Of a stretch of 64,000 nt of DNA, positions 43,704 through 52,080 are shown one piece after another. Position 1 is the stretch's first letter. The number at the start of each line of letters is the position of its first letter. The notes below the pieces were generated by a model, which was not told where the DNA came from, searched no databases, and saw only the letters and a list, made by a program, of their open reading frames with translations. Source of the DNA: Pseudomonas knackmussii B13 (GTDB lineage: Bacteria; Pseudomonadota; Gammaproteobacteria; Pseudomonadales; Pseudomonadaceae); contig NZ_HG322950.1 in NCBI RefSeq assembly GCF_000689415.1, positions 2,487,501 to 2,551,500 of the forward strand. Direction: 5' to 3'. The position numbers and the translations under genes are program-made.

Positions 43704-44453
43704 ATGAACAAGCAACTCACTGGCAAGATCGCACTCGTCACCGGCGGCAGCACGGGCATCGGCCTGGCCGCCGCCCAGGAACTCGCCGCCCAGGGCGCGC
43801 GGGTGTTCATCACCGGCCGCCGCCAGGCGGAACTCGATGCAGCGGTAGAGGCCATCGGCCCGGCCGCCACCGGCATCCGCGCCGATGCCTCGGTGCTCGC
43901 CGACCTGGACGCGGTCTACGCCCGGATCGCCGCAAGCGCCGGCAAGCTCGACATCCTCTTCGCCAACGCCGGCGGCGGCGACATGCTGCCCCTGGGCGCG
44001 ATCACCGAGGAGCACTTCGACCGCATCTTCGGCACCAACGTGCGCGGCGTGCTCTTCACCGTGCAGAAGGCGCTTCCGCTGCTGACCGATGGCGCCTCGG
44101 TCATCCTCACCGCGTCCACCACTTCAGTGCAGGGCACCGCCGGCTTCAGCGTCTACAGCGCGAGCAAGGCGGCCGTGCGCAACTTCGCCCGCTCCTGGGC
44201 GCTGGACCTGAAGGACCGCGGCATCCGCGTGAACGTGGTCAGCCCCGGCCCCGTCCGTACCCCGGGCCTCGGCGGGCTGGTGCCTGATGAAGCGCGCCAG
44301 GGGCTGTTCGACGCGCTGGCCGCGCAAGTGCCGCTGGGTCGCCTCGGCGAGCCGGAGGAGATCGGCAAGGCCGTGGTCTTCCTCGCGTCCGAGGCATCGA
44401 GCTTCGTCAACGGCATCGAGCTGTTCGTCGATGGCGGGATGGCGCAGGTGTAA
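43704..44453 (+). CDS. SDR family oxidoreductase
   Basis: Classical SDR, 249 residues. Cofactor motif TGGSTGIGLAAAQ near residue 14, NAG as ANAGGGD, catalytic serine region TASTTS, YxxxK in VYSASKAAVRN, and the C-terminal DGGMAQV. The arginine pair after strand 2 (ITGRRQAEL) favours NADP(H). Divergent LysR gene 180 bases away probably regulates it. Followed by a strong stem-loop terminator. Substrate unknown. Confidence 0.87.
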   Translation: MNKQLTGKIALVTGGSTGIGLAAAQELAAQGARVFITGRRQAELDAAVEAIGPAATGIRADASVLADLDAVYARIAASAGKLDILFANAGGGDMLPLGAITEEHFDRIFGTNVRGVLFTVQKALPLLTDGASVILTASTTSVQGTAGFSVYSASKAAVRNFARSWALDLKDRGIRVNVVSPGPVRTPGLGGLVPDEARQGLFDALAAQVPLGRLGEPEEIGKAVVFLASEASSFVNGIELFVDGGMAQV

Positions 44454-44472
44454 GCGCCCGCCAGAAACCCGG

Positions 44473-44548
44473 AAGGGCGGATTCATGCGACTGCTTTCGA
44501 GCCGGCTCTCGGGCGGGTTCAAGGCAGGGGCATGAATCCGCCCTTTTT
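44473..44548 (+). terminator. long-stem terminator after the SDR gene
   Basis: AAGGGCGGATTCATGC (44473-44488) and GCATGAATCCGCCCTT (44530-44545) are a perfect 16-base inverted repeat with a 41-base loop that itself contains GAGCCGGCTC. The right arm runs into five T. Likely bidirectional termination. The remaining 44549-44865 stretch shows no gene. Confidence 0.75.
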
Positions 44549-44865
44549 GCCTTGTCCGGTTGCGGCCTGAAGCCCGAACGGCACCGGCCCATCAACTTCA
44601 GTGCGCGCCCCGGCGCTACCTCAGCGAAGCAATCCCACCCCATCGGTGCAATGCCAGGGGCGCGGAACTGAGCGCCGGCATTCCTTGGCGGCGCGTTCAT
44701 AAGTCATTCATTCGCATCTCGATAGGCTTGCGCCATCCGAACTTGGCCGCAGCTGCAGCGAAGCTTCGTTTTGCACGCATCGAGACAATCGTCCGGGGCT
44801 GGAAGCGGTGTATGTCCAAGGACTTCCTCCGCCCACGCAATGCCTTGCACAAGGGAAAATACGAC

Positions 44866-45633
44866 ATGACGAAAATGACCACTCACGACTGGCTCAACAA
44901 AGTGCCTGAAGTGACTCTGGCCTTCTGGGTCATCAAGATCATGTCCACCACGGTGGGCGAAACTTTCGCGGACTTTCTTGCCGTCGACGCCGGGCTTGGC
45001 CTTGGAATAACGAGTGCGGTCATGGCTGCACTGCTGGCCGTTGCATTGGTCGTCCAGGTTCGCGGCCGCACCTACACGCCGTGGATCTATTGGCTGTCGG
45101 TAGTGCTGGTCAGCATCGTCGGAACGCAACTGACCGACATCCTCACCGATGTGCTGGATGTCAGCCTCTACACAAGTACCGCAGTCTTCTCCGGGCTCCT
45201 GGTAGTCAACTTCGCGGTCTGGTACGCGGTGGAGAAGAACCTCTCCATCAGGGAAATCATCACGCCCCGTCGCGAGCTCTTCTACTGGACGACGGTGCTC
45301 TGCACCTTCGCATTGGGCACCGCCGCCGGCGATCTCGCGACCGAGGCGCTGGGCCTGGGCTTCACGCTCGGTGCCATGATCTTCGCCGCTCTAATCGCCT
45401 TGGCCGGTGTCGCCTGGCGCTACGGCCTCAACGCCGTGCCCGCTTTCTGGGTCGTTTACATCCTGACCCGCCCGCTGGGCGCCTCGCTGGGCGACCTGCT
45501 GACTCAAGCGCACAAGTACGGCGGACTGGGTATCGGGGCGACTTGGACCAGCGTGATCTTCCTCTGCGTAATCGTTGTTCTGGTGGCTGCCGCGCAGTTC
45601 GCCGCCAACAGCAGAAAACAGCTTTCTCAATAA
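44866..45633 (+). CDS. DUF347/COG4705 integral membrane protein
   Basis: 255 residues, about eight hydrophobic helices arranged as repeats. NKVPEVTLAFWVIKIMSTTV and GETFADFL, and the later FWVVYILTRPLGASLGDLL, are the DUF347 repeat signatures with paired acidic/histidine-like positions in helices. The family is linked by some authors to manganese or other metal handling, but function here is not established. AAGGGA lies 9 bases before the ATG at 44866. A small lipoprotein gene follows after 21 bases, likely the same operon. Confidence 0.82.
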   Translation: MTKMTTHDWLNKVPEVTLAFWVIKIMSTTVGETFADFLAVDAGLGLGITSAVMAALLAVALVVQVRGRTYTPWIYWLSVVLVSIVGTQLTDILTDVLDVSLYTSTAVFSGLLVVNFAVWYAVEKNLSIREIITPRRELFYWTTVLCTFALGTAAGDLATEALGLGFTLGAMIFAALIALAGVAWRYGLNAVPAFWVVYILTRPLGASLGDLLTQAHKYGGLGIGATWTSVIFLCVIVVLVAAAQFAANSRKQLSQ

Positions 45634-45654
45634 CTCTTCTGGCTTTGGTTGGAA

Positions 45655-46095
45655 ATGAACATGAATGTTTTCAAGAAAGTGATCTGTAAAGCGTCGCTCG
45701 CCTCGGCCATTGCATTGCTCAGCCTGGCGGCGGCCTGCTCGAAACCGGCGGAGCCGCCGAAGCCCGGCACCGATCTGCAGAGCGGTGCGGCCCAGCACGC
45801 CGCTTCCAAATTGGGCGATCTGTCCGAGTTCCGCGTCATTGCCAGCGACGTTGCCGCGCTGGTGGACAAGAACGAACTGGAGAACGCGAAGCACCGAATC
45901 AAGGACCTGGAGTCGGCGTGGGACGAGGCGGAAGCCGGCCTCAAGCCGCGCGCTGCGAGCGACTGGCATGTGCTCGACAAGGCCATCGACCGCGCGCTGG
46001 ATGCGTTGCGTGACAGCAGCCCGCAACAGGCCAACTGCAAAGCCGCCATGTCGGACCTGCTGCAGGCTTTCGACAGCCTTCAGGGCAAGGCCTGA
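45655..46095 (+). CDS. putative lipoprotein, helical
   Basis: 146 residues. A lipoprotein signal ends SLAAACSKP, with the acylated cysteine at about residue 28. The mature region is almost entirely helical (LSEFRVIASDVAALVDKNEL, NAKHRIKDLESAWDEAEAGL) and ends with a second cysteine in QANCKAAM. Start is ATG 45655 or ATG 45661. It follows the DUF347 protein by 21 bases and may be a periplasmic partner. Function not recognised. Confidence 0.72.
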   Translation: MNMNVFKKVICKASLASAIALLSLAAACSKPAEPPKPGTDLQSGAAQHAASKLGDLSEFRVIASDVAALVDKNELENAKHRIKDLESAWDEAEAGLKPRAASDWHVLDKAIDRALDALRDSSPQQANCKAAMSDLLQAFDSLQGKA

Positions 46096-46193
46096 GCTAC
46101 ACAAAAGCTCCCTGAACGAGCGGTGCTGAGTGCTTGATCCGCGAGCGGGGCGAGCATTGCGTCATCGCATGCCAGCCGCTCGCTCGGGATCGC

Positions 46194-46679
46194 TCAGGCC
46201 GTGGTGCTCACCGAAGTACCGCTGGTGCTGCTGCCGGATTCCGTCAGCGCTTCTGCATAGGCGGAGTAGGCCGCTGCCACTGCCGCGGATGCGGTCGAAA
46301 CGCGCGCTTGCGCGGCTTGCTCCGCGACCTGTCGAGTCTGCTTCTCCTCAGCGGTTTCATTGCCGCTGCCCTTGTCGACTTTCGCCAGTTCCTGCTCGGC
46401 TTCCTGCAGTTCTTTCTGCGCCTGCTCGATGGCCTGTTTCAGTTTTTCCAGCGTGCTGTCGGAGGAACTGCTGGAGCTGCCGCTGCTCGCTCCGGCTGCG
46501 CCTGCTCCCCCAGCGCCACCCGCGCTCTGCGTCGAGCTGCTCGCATTGGCCTGGGCCGTGCTCGTAGCATCGGACGTGGTGCTGCCATCGTCATTGGTCG
46601 AGGTGGTGGCGGTAGAGGAAGAGGCCGAGGAAGTGGGGTAGCTGATGTTGATGTTGCTCAGGGAGTTGATGCTGGACAT
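46194..46679 (-). CDS. Ser/Thr/Ala-rich protein with a central coiled coil
   Basis: 161 residues of biased composition. Residues 1-75 are almost all Ser, Thr, Ala and Gly. Residues about 76-105 form a charged helix (LEKLKQAIEQAQKELQEAEQ), followed by a helical Ala-rich part and a Ser/Thr tail. The layout recalls FlxA-like proteins. No signal peptide. Function unknown. The bias suggests an intrinsically disordered or secreted protein; a type III or similar export signal cannot be excluded. Confidence 0.6.
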   Translation of the reverse strand: MSSINSLSNINISYPTSSASSSTATTSTNDDGSTTSDATSTAQANASSSTQSAGGAGGAGAAGASSGSSSSSSDSTLEKLKQAIEQAQKELQEAEQELAKVDKGSGNETAEEKQTRQVAEQAAQARVSTASAAVAAAYSAYAEALTESGSSTSGTSVSTTA

Positions 46680-46814
46680 GGGGCGATTCCGGCTGATGGT
46701 CGACCCCTGAAGTGGCGGCCATCGGGCGAAAACGTTGAGGGTGATTTGTTATCGACTTGGTATCGGGGCGGATACTTGCGCCCGGCGCGTGAAGCGATTT
46801 CGACGCCCAGGGGC

Positions 46815-46851
46815 GTAGGGCGCATGACCCCGCCCGGGGCCTGCACCCTAC
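46815..46851. repeat. REP-like imperfect palindrome
   Basis: GTAGGG...CCCC-gccc-GGGG...CCCTAC, an imperfect palindrome between two minus-strand genes. It shares the GTAGGGCGCAT start with the REP copies at 5.9 and 11.2 kb but is degenerate. Confidence 0.5.
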
Positions 46852-46866
46852 AAGTGCCGCAGTTGC

Positions 46867-47205
46867 TCAGATCAGCTGGTCGATGAGTACGGCGTTGCTG
46901 TAGATCAGGCTGCCGTCGCTGGCGCGGTGGCCGACCAGGTGGAACTGGCCGCGCTCGTCGCGGCCCAGGTAGACGCGCAGCTGGCAGTCGGTCAAGGGCC
47001 CGTAGCCTTCGGGCATCTGCAGTTCGAGGGTGCTCATGTCGACGTCCACCCAGCGTTCCTTTTCATGGGTGCGTTGCAGCTCTTCCTCGGCTTGCTCCAG
47101 GCGCCGGTGGTCGGTGCCGCTGAGGTAGAAGTGGATGTCCTCGATGGGCGTCGAGCGCGCGTCGGGGCTGGTCTTGCACCAGCCTTCGATGGTCAGGGTG
47201 CTCAT
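46867..47205 (-). CDS. conserved hypothetical protein (112 aa), copy 1
   Basis: 112 residues, unrecognised family. MSTLTIEGWCKTSPDA starts the protein; the central helix DHRRLEQAEEELQRTHEKE is charged, and the end is RASDGSLIYSNAVLIDQ. A paralogue of equal length lies at 57066, about 80 percent identical by eye. GGGAGG is spaced 8 bases before the ATG. The 90 bases upstream are also similar between the copies. Soluble, without signal peptide. Confidence 0.7.
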   Translation of the reverse strand: MSTLTIEGWCKTSPDARSTPIEDIHFYLSGTDHRRLEQAEEELQRTHEKERWVDVDMSTLELQMPEGYGPLTDCQLRVYLGRDERGQFHLVGHRASDGSLIYSNAVLIDQLI

Positions 47206-47305
47206 GGCGTGGCCTCCCGTTCGATGGCGGACAGGGTTTTGCCCGGCCTTCAGAGTTTTCTGACCGAGGCCGGCGTCCAAGATTCGATTTTTCTGCCGGG
47301 CCGCC
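47206..47305 (-). repeat. duplicated promoter/leader of the 112-aa gene, copy 1
   Basis: Upstream DNA matches 57405-57500: shared blocks include GCCCGGCCTTC/GCCCAGCCTTC, GACCGAGG, and the AGATTCGATT/AGCTTCGATT element. The duplication therefore covered the promoter as well as the gene. Confidence 0.55.
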
Positions 47306-47356
47306 CGCGCCGCTTCCGCCGTGCCGATACAGGCAACAGCGGTTTGCGCGCAGAAC

Positions 47357-48127
47357 CTAGAACTTCCAGATCGGGCCGTAAGCGCCAACGCAGGCGTTTT
47401 CGAGGGCGTCGCGCCGGACGCTGTGCGCATTCACGCCGCCCCATTGGTCGATCTCCAGTACCAATTGCGGGTCGAGTACCTTGCCGCTCTTCAAGTGCAC
47501 GCTGTCGTAGACGCGCAGGTTGTTGCCCGCGTTGACCACGCGGGATTCCATCCAGGCTTCAGGTTCGCTCCCTTCATGGAGGCGGGCGAGGAGGGCGTTG
47601 TAGAGCGGAAGCTTGCGGCCATCGCTGGATTTGCAGTCGATGTTGATCTTCCTCACGGTCGCCTCGGCCTGCGGTGAACTGAAATGCAGCCGTGGGCCGA
47701 AATCGCGCTGCAGCTTCTCCACGTAACTCGGCCCTGCCACAGGGCCGGGGGCCTGTGTCGATGGGGCAAGCAGCTTTCGGGTCGGCGTGGCCGGCGACTG
47801 TTTGGCGAGGGCGTTTTCGCAGGCTGTTCGGCTTTTGTAGAAGCGGTAGGCAAGCGTTTCGCCGGTGGGTTTGTAGGTCGCCGAGGCGACCAGGACGGTG
47901 CCGTCGTCGCTCAGCTTCGAGGTTTGCCGGTCATAGCTCCCGGCGTCGCCCCAGATTCCATCGGGCAGCCCTTGCGGCCATTCGTAGCACTGCGGTGGCG
48001 CGGCGTTCCGGCGCAGTTCGTAGACCCGCCCCTGCAGGAAGTCCGTGGGCGATTGGGCACTTGCGGTAAAGGACAGGAGTGCAGTCACGGACATGCACCT
48101 GGCGATGATCGTTGGCGTCCGATTCAC
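47357..48127 (-). CDS. exported hypothetical protein
   Basis: 256 residues from a GTG at 48127, chosen because AAGGAG lies 7 bases upstream; earlier in-frame codons have no ribosome site. The signal peptide ends near FTASA-QSPT. Two similar-looking sections (residues about 30-110 and 150-256) carry cysteines (PPQCYEWP, ACENALAK, INIDCKSSD, ENACVGAYG). No family recognised. Single gene on the minus strand. The 48128-48681 gap upstream holds an AT-rich patch (48350-48560) and the porin leader. Confidence 0.62.
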   Translation of the reverse strand: MNRTPTIIARCMSVTALLSFTASAQSPTDFLQGRVYELRRNAAPPQCYEWPQGLPDGIWGDAGSYDRQTSKLSDDGTVLVASATYKPTGETLAYRFYKSRTACENALAKQSPATPTRKLLAPSTQAPGPVAGPSYVEKLQRDFGPRLHFSSPQAEATVRKINIDCKSSDGRKLPLYNALLARLHEGSEPEAWMESRVVNAGNNLRVYDSVHLKSGKVLDPQLVLEIDQWGGVNAHSVRRDALENACVGAYGPIWKF

Positions 48128-48681
48128 GCAGCGTCTCCTTGTTGACCCATCCAGCCTTGGATTGGGCATTTGGGCTTGGAGGGATTATGGCCCTTGCCAG
48201 GATCGACGTTGTTCGCAACGGAGCAAAAACCGGCGCCGTTTTCTGCGGTGGTTCACCTCTGGCACCAAGGCAGCGGCCTGCGCATGGGCGTGAATCCGGG
48301 ATTGGCTATTCGAAGGGTTGCCGAATTCTCATGAAGTCATGCAAGCATAGTAAATAGAAGTTATTTGATTCGGCACGTAAGTTGGTTCTTCACTCGTGCA
48401 ATTCTAATTATTTCTCTCTCCGCAAAATATATTTGAATCGGTAAAACACTATTACCCAATAGTTTGTGAATCCCCGTATTTCAAGGGCTGCGCAGGTGTA
48501 TGGCTATTGGGTTTTCCTGGTGCGGAAACTTTTCTAGTTGCTTTGACATCGTTCTGAAATATTCGAAAAACAATATTCCGCCGCAGTTTGGGGACAAGGA
48601 CTTCGCATGAGTCGGAGCTTTGCGAGAACCAAACTTCTTGGGCGGAAAGTGCCGCCTTTCTTGATGATCAGGAGAGTCTTG

Positions 48682-49968
48682 ATGCGTAGTATTTCTGCAC
48701 TGAGCGGTATGGGGATTTGTACGGGGGCGCTGCTCGTCCTGAGCGCTCCGGCACATGCAGGAGTCGATGCCAAGTTGCTGGAGATGCTCAAGAGCAACGG
48801 CTCGATCAGCGCCGCTCAGTACTCCGAGCTCAAGGGCGAACTGGAGCGGGAGAACCAGGTTGCTGCCGAGCAAGCCAAGGCCGCCAAGGCCAAGAGCGAC
48901 CAGATGAGCGCCTTCGAGCAGAGCCTGGCCTGGGCCGCGAAGACCCAGGTGAAGGGCGACGTGCGTGTTCGCCAGGAAACCGTGCATGCACAGAACAGCG
49001 GCACCAAGGGCGACCAGAACCGCCAGCGCATCCGCGCCCGGGTCGGCTTCTACAGCCAGATCAACCCGCAGGTCGACACCGGCATCCGCATCGCTACCGG
49101 CAGCGGCGACGACGCCCGCTCGACCAACCAGAGCATGGACAACTACTTCGACAAGAAGCAGCTGTGGCTGGACCAGGCGTACATCGACTTCCACCCCACC
49201 GCGATCAAGAACCTGCACCTGATCGGCGGCAAGATGAACCAGCCCTGGGTCAGCGAAGGCGACATCATCTGGGACGGCGACATCAACCCCGAAGGCTTCG
49301 CCGCCACCTACAAGTACCCGCTGGGCGGTAGCGCCGAACTGTTCGGCAGCGCCGGCTACTTCAACCTGAAGGACAACGTCGATGGCGACGGCTACGCCTT
49401 CCAGCATGACCTGCGCCTGTACAGCGGCCAGCTCGGCACGCGCTTCGCGCCCATCGACGGCGTAAAGGCGACCCTGGGGGCGAGCGTCTACGCCTACGAC
49501 AACGGCGACAACAGTGCTTGCGGCACCTCGACCACCACGCCGTGCCAGCTCTCCGCCAACGGCAACACCACCAAGGACTTCCGCCTCTACGAAGGCTTCG
49601 GCCAGCTGGACTTCGCCAACCTGCCGATCCCGCTGTCGCTGTACGGCCAGTACGTGGTCAACGAGGCGACCAATAGCAACCAGGACACTGCCTGGCTGAC
49701 CGGCGCCAAGTCGAAAGTGGGTGATTTCAGCTTCGACTACAACTACCGCGACGTTCAGCGTAATGCGGTAGTCGGGGCCTTCACCGATTCGGACTTCGCC
49801 AACGGCTATACCGCCTCGCGCGGTCACAAGTTCAAGGTGGGTTACGACATCGACAAGAACTTCGCCCTGGGCGCCACTTATTACATGGCCGAATCCGACG
49901 CCGCCAGCGGCACGCGCAAGGATGCCAATATCGATACGCTGCAACTGGATCTGGAAGCCAAGTTCTAA
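48682..49968 (+). CDS. putative outer-membrane porin
   Basis: 428 residues. Signal peptide to about residue 26 (VLSAPAHA-GVDA), then a periplasmic helical segment (about 27-75: LLEMLKSNGSISAAQYSELKG) and a 14-18 strand barrel ending with phenylalanine (LDLEAKF), the outer-membrane sorting signal. The family is that of 'putative porin' proteins with an N-terminal coiled coil. AGGAG is spaced 8 bases before ATG 48682; the frame is open upstream to 48607 but without support. Substrate unknown. Confidence 0.85.
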   Translation: MRSISALSGMGICTGALLVLSAPAHAGVDAKLLEMLKSNGSISAAQYSELKGELERENQVAAEQAKAAKAKSDQMSAFEQSLAWAAKTQVKGDVRVRQETVHAQNSGTKGDQNRQRIRARVGFYSQINPQVDTGIRIATGSGDDARSTNQSMDNYFDKKQLWLDQAYIDFHPTAIKNLHLIGGKMNQPWVSEGDIIWDGDINPEGFAATYKYPLGGSAELFGSAGYFNLKDNVDGDGYAFQHDLRLYSGQLGTRFAPIDGVKATLGASVYAYDNGDNSACGTSTTTPCQLSANGNTTKDFRLYEGFGQLDFANLPIPLSLYGQYVVNEATNSNQDTAWLTGAKSKVGDFSFDYNYRDVQRNAVVGAFTDSDFANGYTASRGHKFKVGYDIDKNFALGATYYMAESDAASGTRKDANIDTLQLDLEAKF

Positions 49969-50226
49969 TCGCTTCCTTCTGTAATACCGCTCCGCCAACG
50001 CCTGATATCAAACGTACGGTTTCAGTATCCAGCTGAAATCGACAAGGACTCTCTTTGCCTGACTTTCAAAGTTTGTGGAGAGAGTCGGCGGAGCGCTGCT
50101 GGTAACTTCATCATCCGTTTTTCCCCTTGGCCGTCACAGCGACCCCATGCGCTTTGGCGGCCTGTTTTATTCTGGCGTTGAGAACTCAGGGCGCAACTTT
50201 CGGCAGGACGCCAGCCGGCCAGTCGA

Positions 50227-50463
50227 TCAGTAGGTTATTTCCACCGATCGCCCAAATGCATTGGTCAGGGTCCTGTGGGCACTGGCCGCTTCGCCGATCA
50301 GTCGCTCGAATTCGACGCGTTGTGCGGGCGTGATCGGAATCGTGACGCGGTGAAGAAATTCCAGCAGGCGCTGATGCGCGGCAACCGATTCCGCCATCAG
50401 GCGCTGTTTGTCGCAGGCGTCCTCCATCGCTGATCCTCCTACTTCGGCACGCTTGGAGTTCAT
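50227..50463 (-). CDS. small hypothetical protein (78 aa)
   Basis: Not recognised. Helical soluble protein (QRLMAESVAAHQRLLEFLHRV, RVEFERLIGEAASAHRTL). It follows another small gene on the same strand by 9 bases. Typical of small Pseudomonas-specific helical proteins. A start at residue 13 (MEDACDK) is equally plausible. Confidence 0.5.
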   Translation of the reverse strand: MNSKRAEVGGSAMEDACDKQRLMAESVAAHQRLLEFLHRVTIPITPAQRVEFERLIGEAASAHRTLTNAFGRSVEITY

Positions 50464-50472
50464 GGGCGCGTT

Positions 50473-50691
50473 TCACGGATAGCGGGTAATTCTTCCTTCC
50501 TGAATTTCCGCGGCGAACACGTCGAGGGAGTCGGCATCGATCTCCAGCTGCACGGCAGCTGCTTCGAGCTCGCTGGCCAGCCAGTCCTGGGCCACGGACC
50601 TGGAGACCTTGCGCAGCAATTCGGTCGCCGCGGCGTTGTTGAACGCCGTGGTGCGAATCGCGCGGCGAAACTGCTCAGTCATTGCGCTCAC
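50473..50691 (-). CDS. small hypothetical protein (72 aa)
   Basis: Not recognised. Mainly helical (FRRAIRTTAFNNAAATELLRK, ASELEAAAVQLEIDADSLDVF). Pairs with the 78-residue gene downstream (9-base gap), so the two probably form an operon. No motif or signal peptide. The 50692-50905 gap upstream contains no other gene. Confidence 0.5.
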   Translation of the reverse strand: MSAMTEQFRRAIRTTAFNNAAATELLRKVSRSVAQDWLASELEAAAVQLEIDADSLDVFAAEIQEGRITRYP

Positions 50692-50905
50692 TGCTCAGCC
50701 CCCGATTTGGACACTTGCAAAGAGAATTAGCCGATGAATGCAGTCAACATTTAGGCCAGCGTCGCCACCGGACGAATTGCAGAGAGAAGCCGACCAATAA
50801 CAGACGTTCGTGCCAGGTTGCCGGATGACGCCGTCGGCGCACGCCACTACATTGCTTGCACGCATGACCAGGCAGTCAGTTGAAAAAAATAAGGTGGTAT
50901 GTGCC

Positions 50906-51349
50906 ATGCGACAGAAGATCTGCAGCAAGATCGGCAATTGCATGCTTATTGTCGAAACCCGTGATGTCATTCGTTTTGCCGCTGAAGACAAGTACATCGT
51001 TGCCCACACCCCGACGAAAAGTGTGTGCTTCGAAGGAACCCTGAAGGCCCTGGAAGAAGAGTTCGCGGCGGATTTCATCCGCATCCATCGCAGCCACCTG
51101 GTGCGCAGGACCCAGCTGACCGGCCTGCGTTGGGACGGCTACCTGGCCAGCGTTTCGCTCAAGGGCTGCGAGGAGCGCATACCGGTGGCCCGACCGCGTT
51201 GCGCGCACGTGCGATCCCTGCTCGAGGGCGCGCCGATCAGCCCCCTGCACATTCGGCAAGTGGGATCGCCCATCTCGGAGCAAGCGCTCCCGATCGAGGC
51301 CAGCAACGGCGACGAGCCGCTACTGTGCTTCAGCGGAGGGGAGTGGTAG
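50906..51349 (+). CDS. stand-alone LytTR DNA-binding protein
   Basis: 147 residues. The LytTR domain occupies about 8-110 (RDVIRFAAEDKYIVAHTPTK, EFAADFIRIHRSHLVRRTQL), with a short variable tail. No receiver domain or membrane segment is present, so it binds DNA without a phosphorylation input of its own. AAGGTGG precedes ATG 50906; longer in-frame versions to 50810 lack a ribosome site. It is convergent with an HD-domain gene (6-base gap). Target unknown; LytTR sites are tandem repeats about 21 bases apart. Confidence 0.8.
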   Translation: MRQKICSKIGNCMLIVETRDVIRFAAEDKYIVAHTPTKSVCFEGTLKALEEEFAADFIRIHRSHLVRRTQLTGLRWDGYLASVSLKGCEERIPVARPRCAHVRSLLEGAPISPLHIRQVGSPISEQALPIEASNGDEPLLCFSGGEW

Positions 51350-51355
51350 CAACCG

Positions 51356-51922
51356 TCAGAACCGCATCATCGGCAGCGGGCTCAGCGGGTGCTTGAGGGT
51401 GCGTTTGCCGGTCAGTTGCAGCAGGCGCAGGTGGAAACCCGCGGTAGGAAAGGCAGCGTGGAGCTTGCGCAGAAAGTCTCGCGCCAGCCCCGAAGACAGT
51501 ATCCCCAATGACACGTCCGCCCAGTCGGCGCGCCTGAACGCCTCGACCAATCGGCCGCCTTCGCCCCTGAACGGGGTGATCTTGTGGTGTTGCTCGATCA
51601 TCGACTCGATTTCCGCCGTGTCCACCGGACATCCCTTCGTCACGATCCAGTCCCGCGCCAGCCGCCGGGATGGCGCGAGGTAGTCGAAGGTGTCGTCGGT
51701 CCAGATGCCCAGGTCGTGGAAAGCGGCTGCCAGGCTGATCGTGCGCGTCAGTCGTTCGTCTTCGTCAGAGCCCGTGACCATCGCCAAGCACAGGTTGGCG
51801 ACGCGATAGGCGTGGTTGCGGTAGGCAGTGAAGTCACGCCCCAGTTGGGCCGCATGGAAATCCAGCACTTCGTCCAGAAGGGGGAGCTGGTCCCTCGCTT
51901 CAAGGGGTGTGGTTCCAAGCAT
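51356..51922 (-). CDS. HD-domain phosphohydrolase-like protein
   Basis: 188 residues. The HD motif is HAYRVANLC ... LAAAFHDLGIW (His, then His-Asp about 40 residues later), followed by EQHHKITPF which supplies a further metal ligand. Probable metal-dependent phosphohydrolase or nucleotidase of unknown substrate. ATG 51922 has AAGGAG 8 bases upstream. Confidence 0.78.
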   Translation of the reverse strand: MLGTTPLEARDQLPLLDEVLDFHAAQLGRDFTAYRNHAYRVANLCLAMVTGSDEDERLTRTISLAAAFHDLGIWTDDTFDYLAPSRRLARDWIVTKGCPVDTAEIESMIEQHHKITPFRGEGGRLVEAFRRADWADVSLGILSSGLARDFLRKLHAAFPTAGFHLRLLQLTGKRTLKHPLSPLPMMRF

Positions 51923-52080
51923 TGGCCTTTCTCCTTCTGTGAATTTGCGGCCACTCGAAGAAGCGAAATGCAACGGAACCCAGGCCTTCGCGACTTGCAT
52001 CGGATCCGTATTCGGCTCGGTTGCCCATGGGCAGTCTAGTCGCTGGCAGGGCAGCCCCATGGTTGCCCTGCCGGTCGCCC

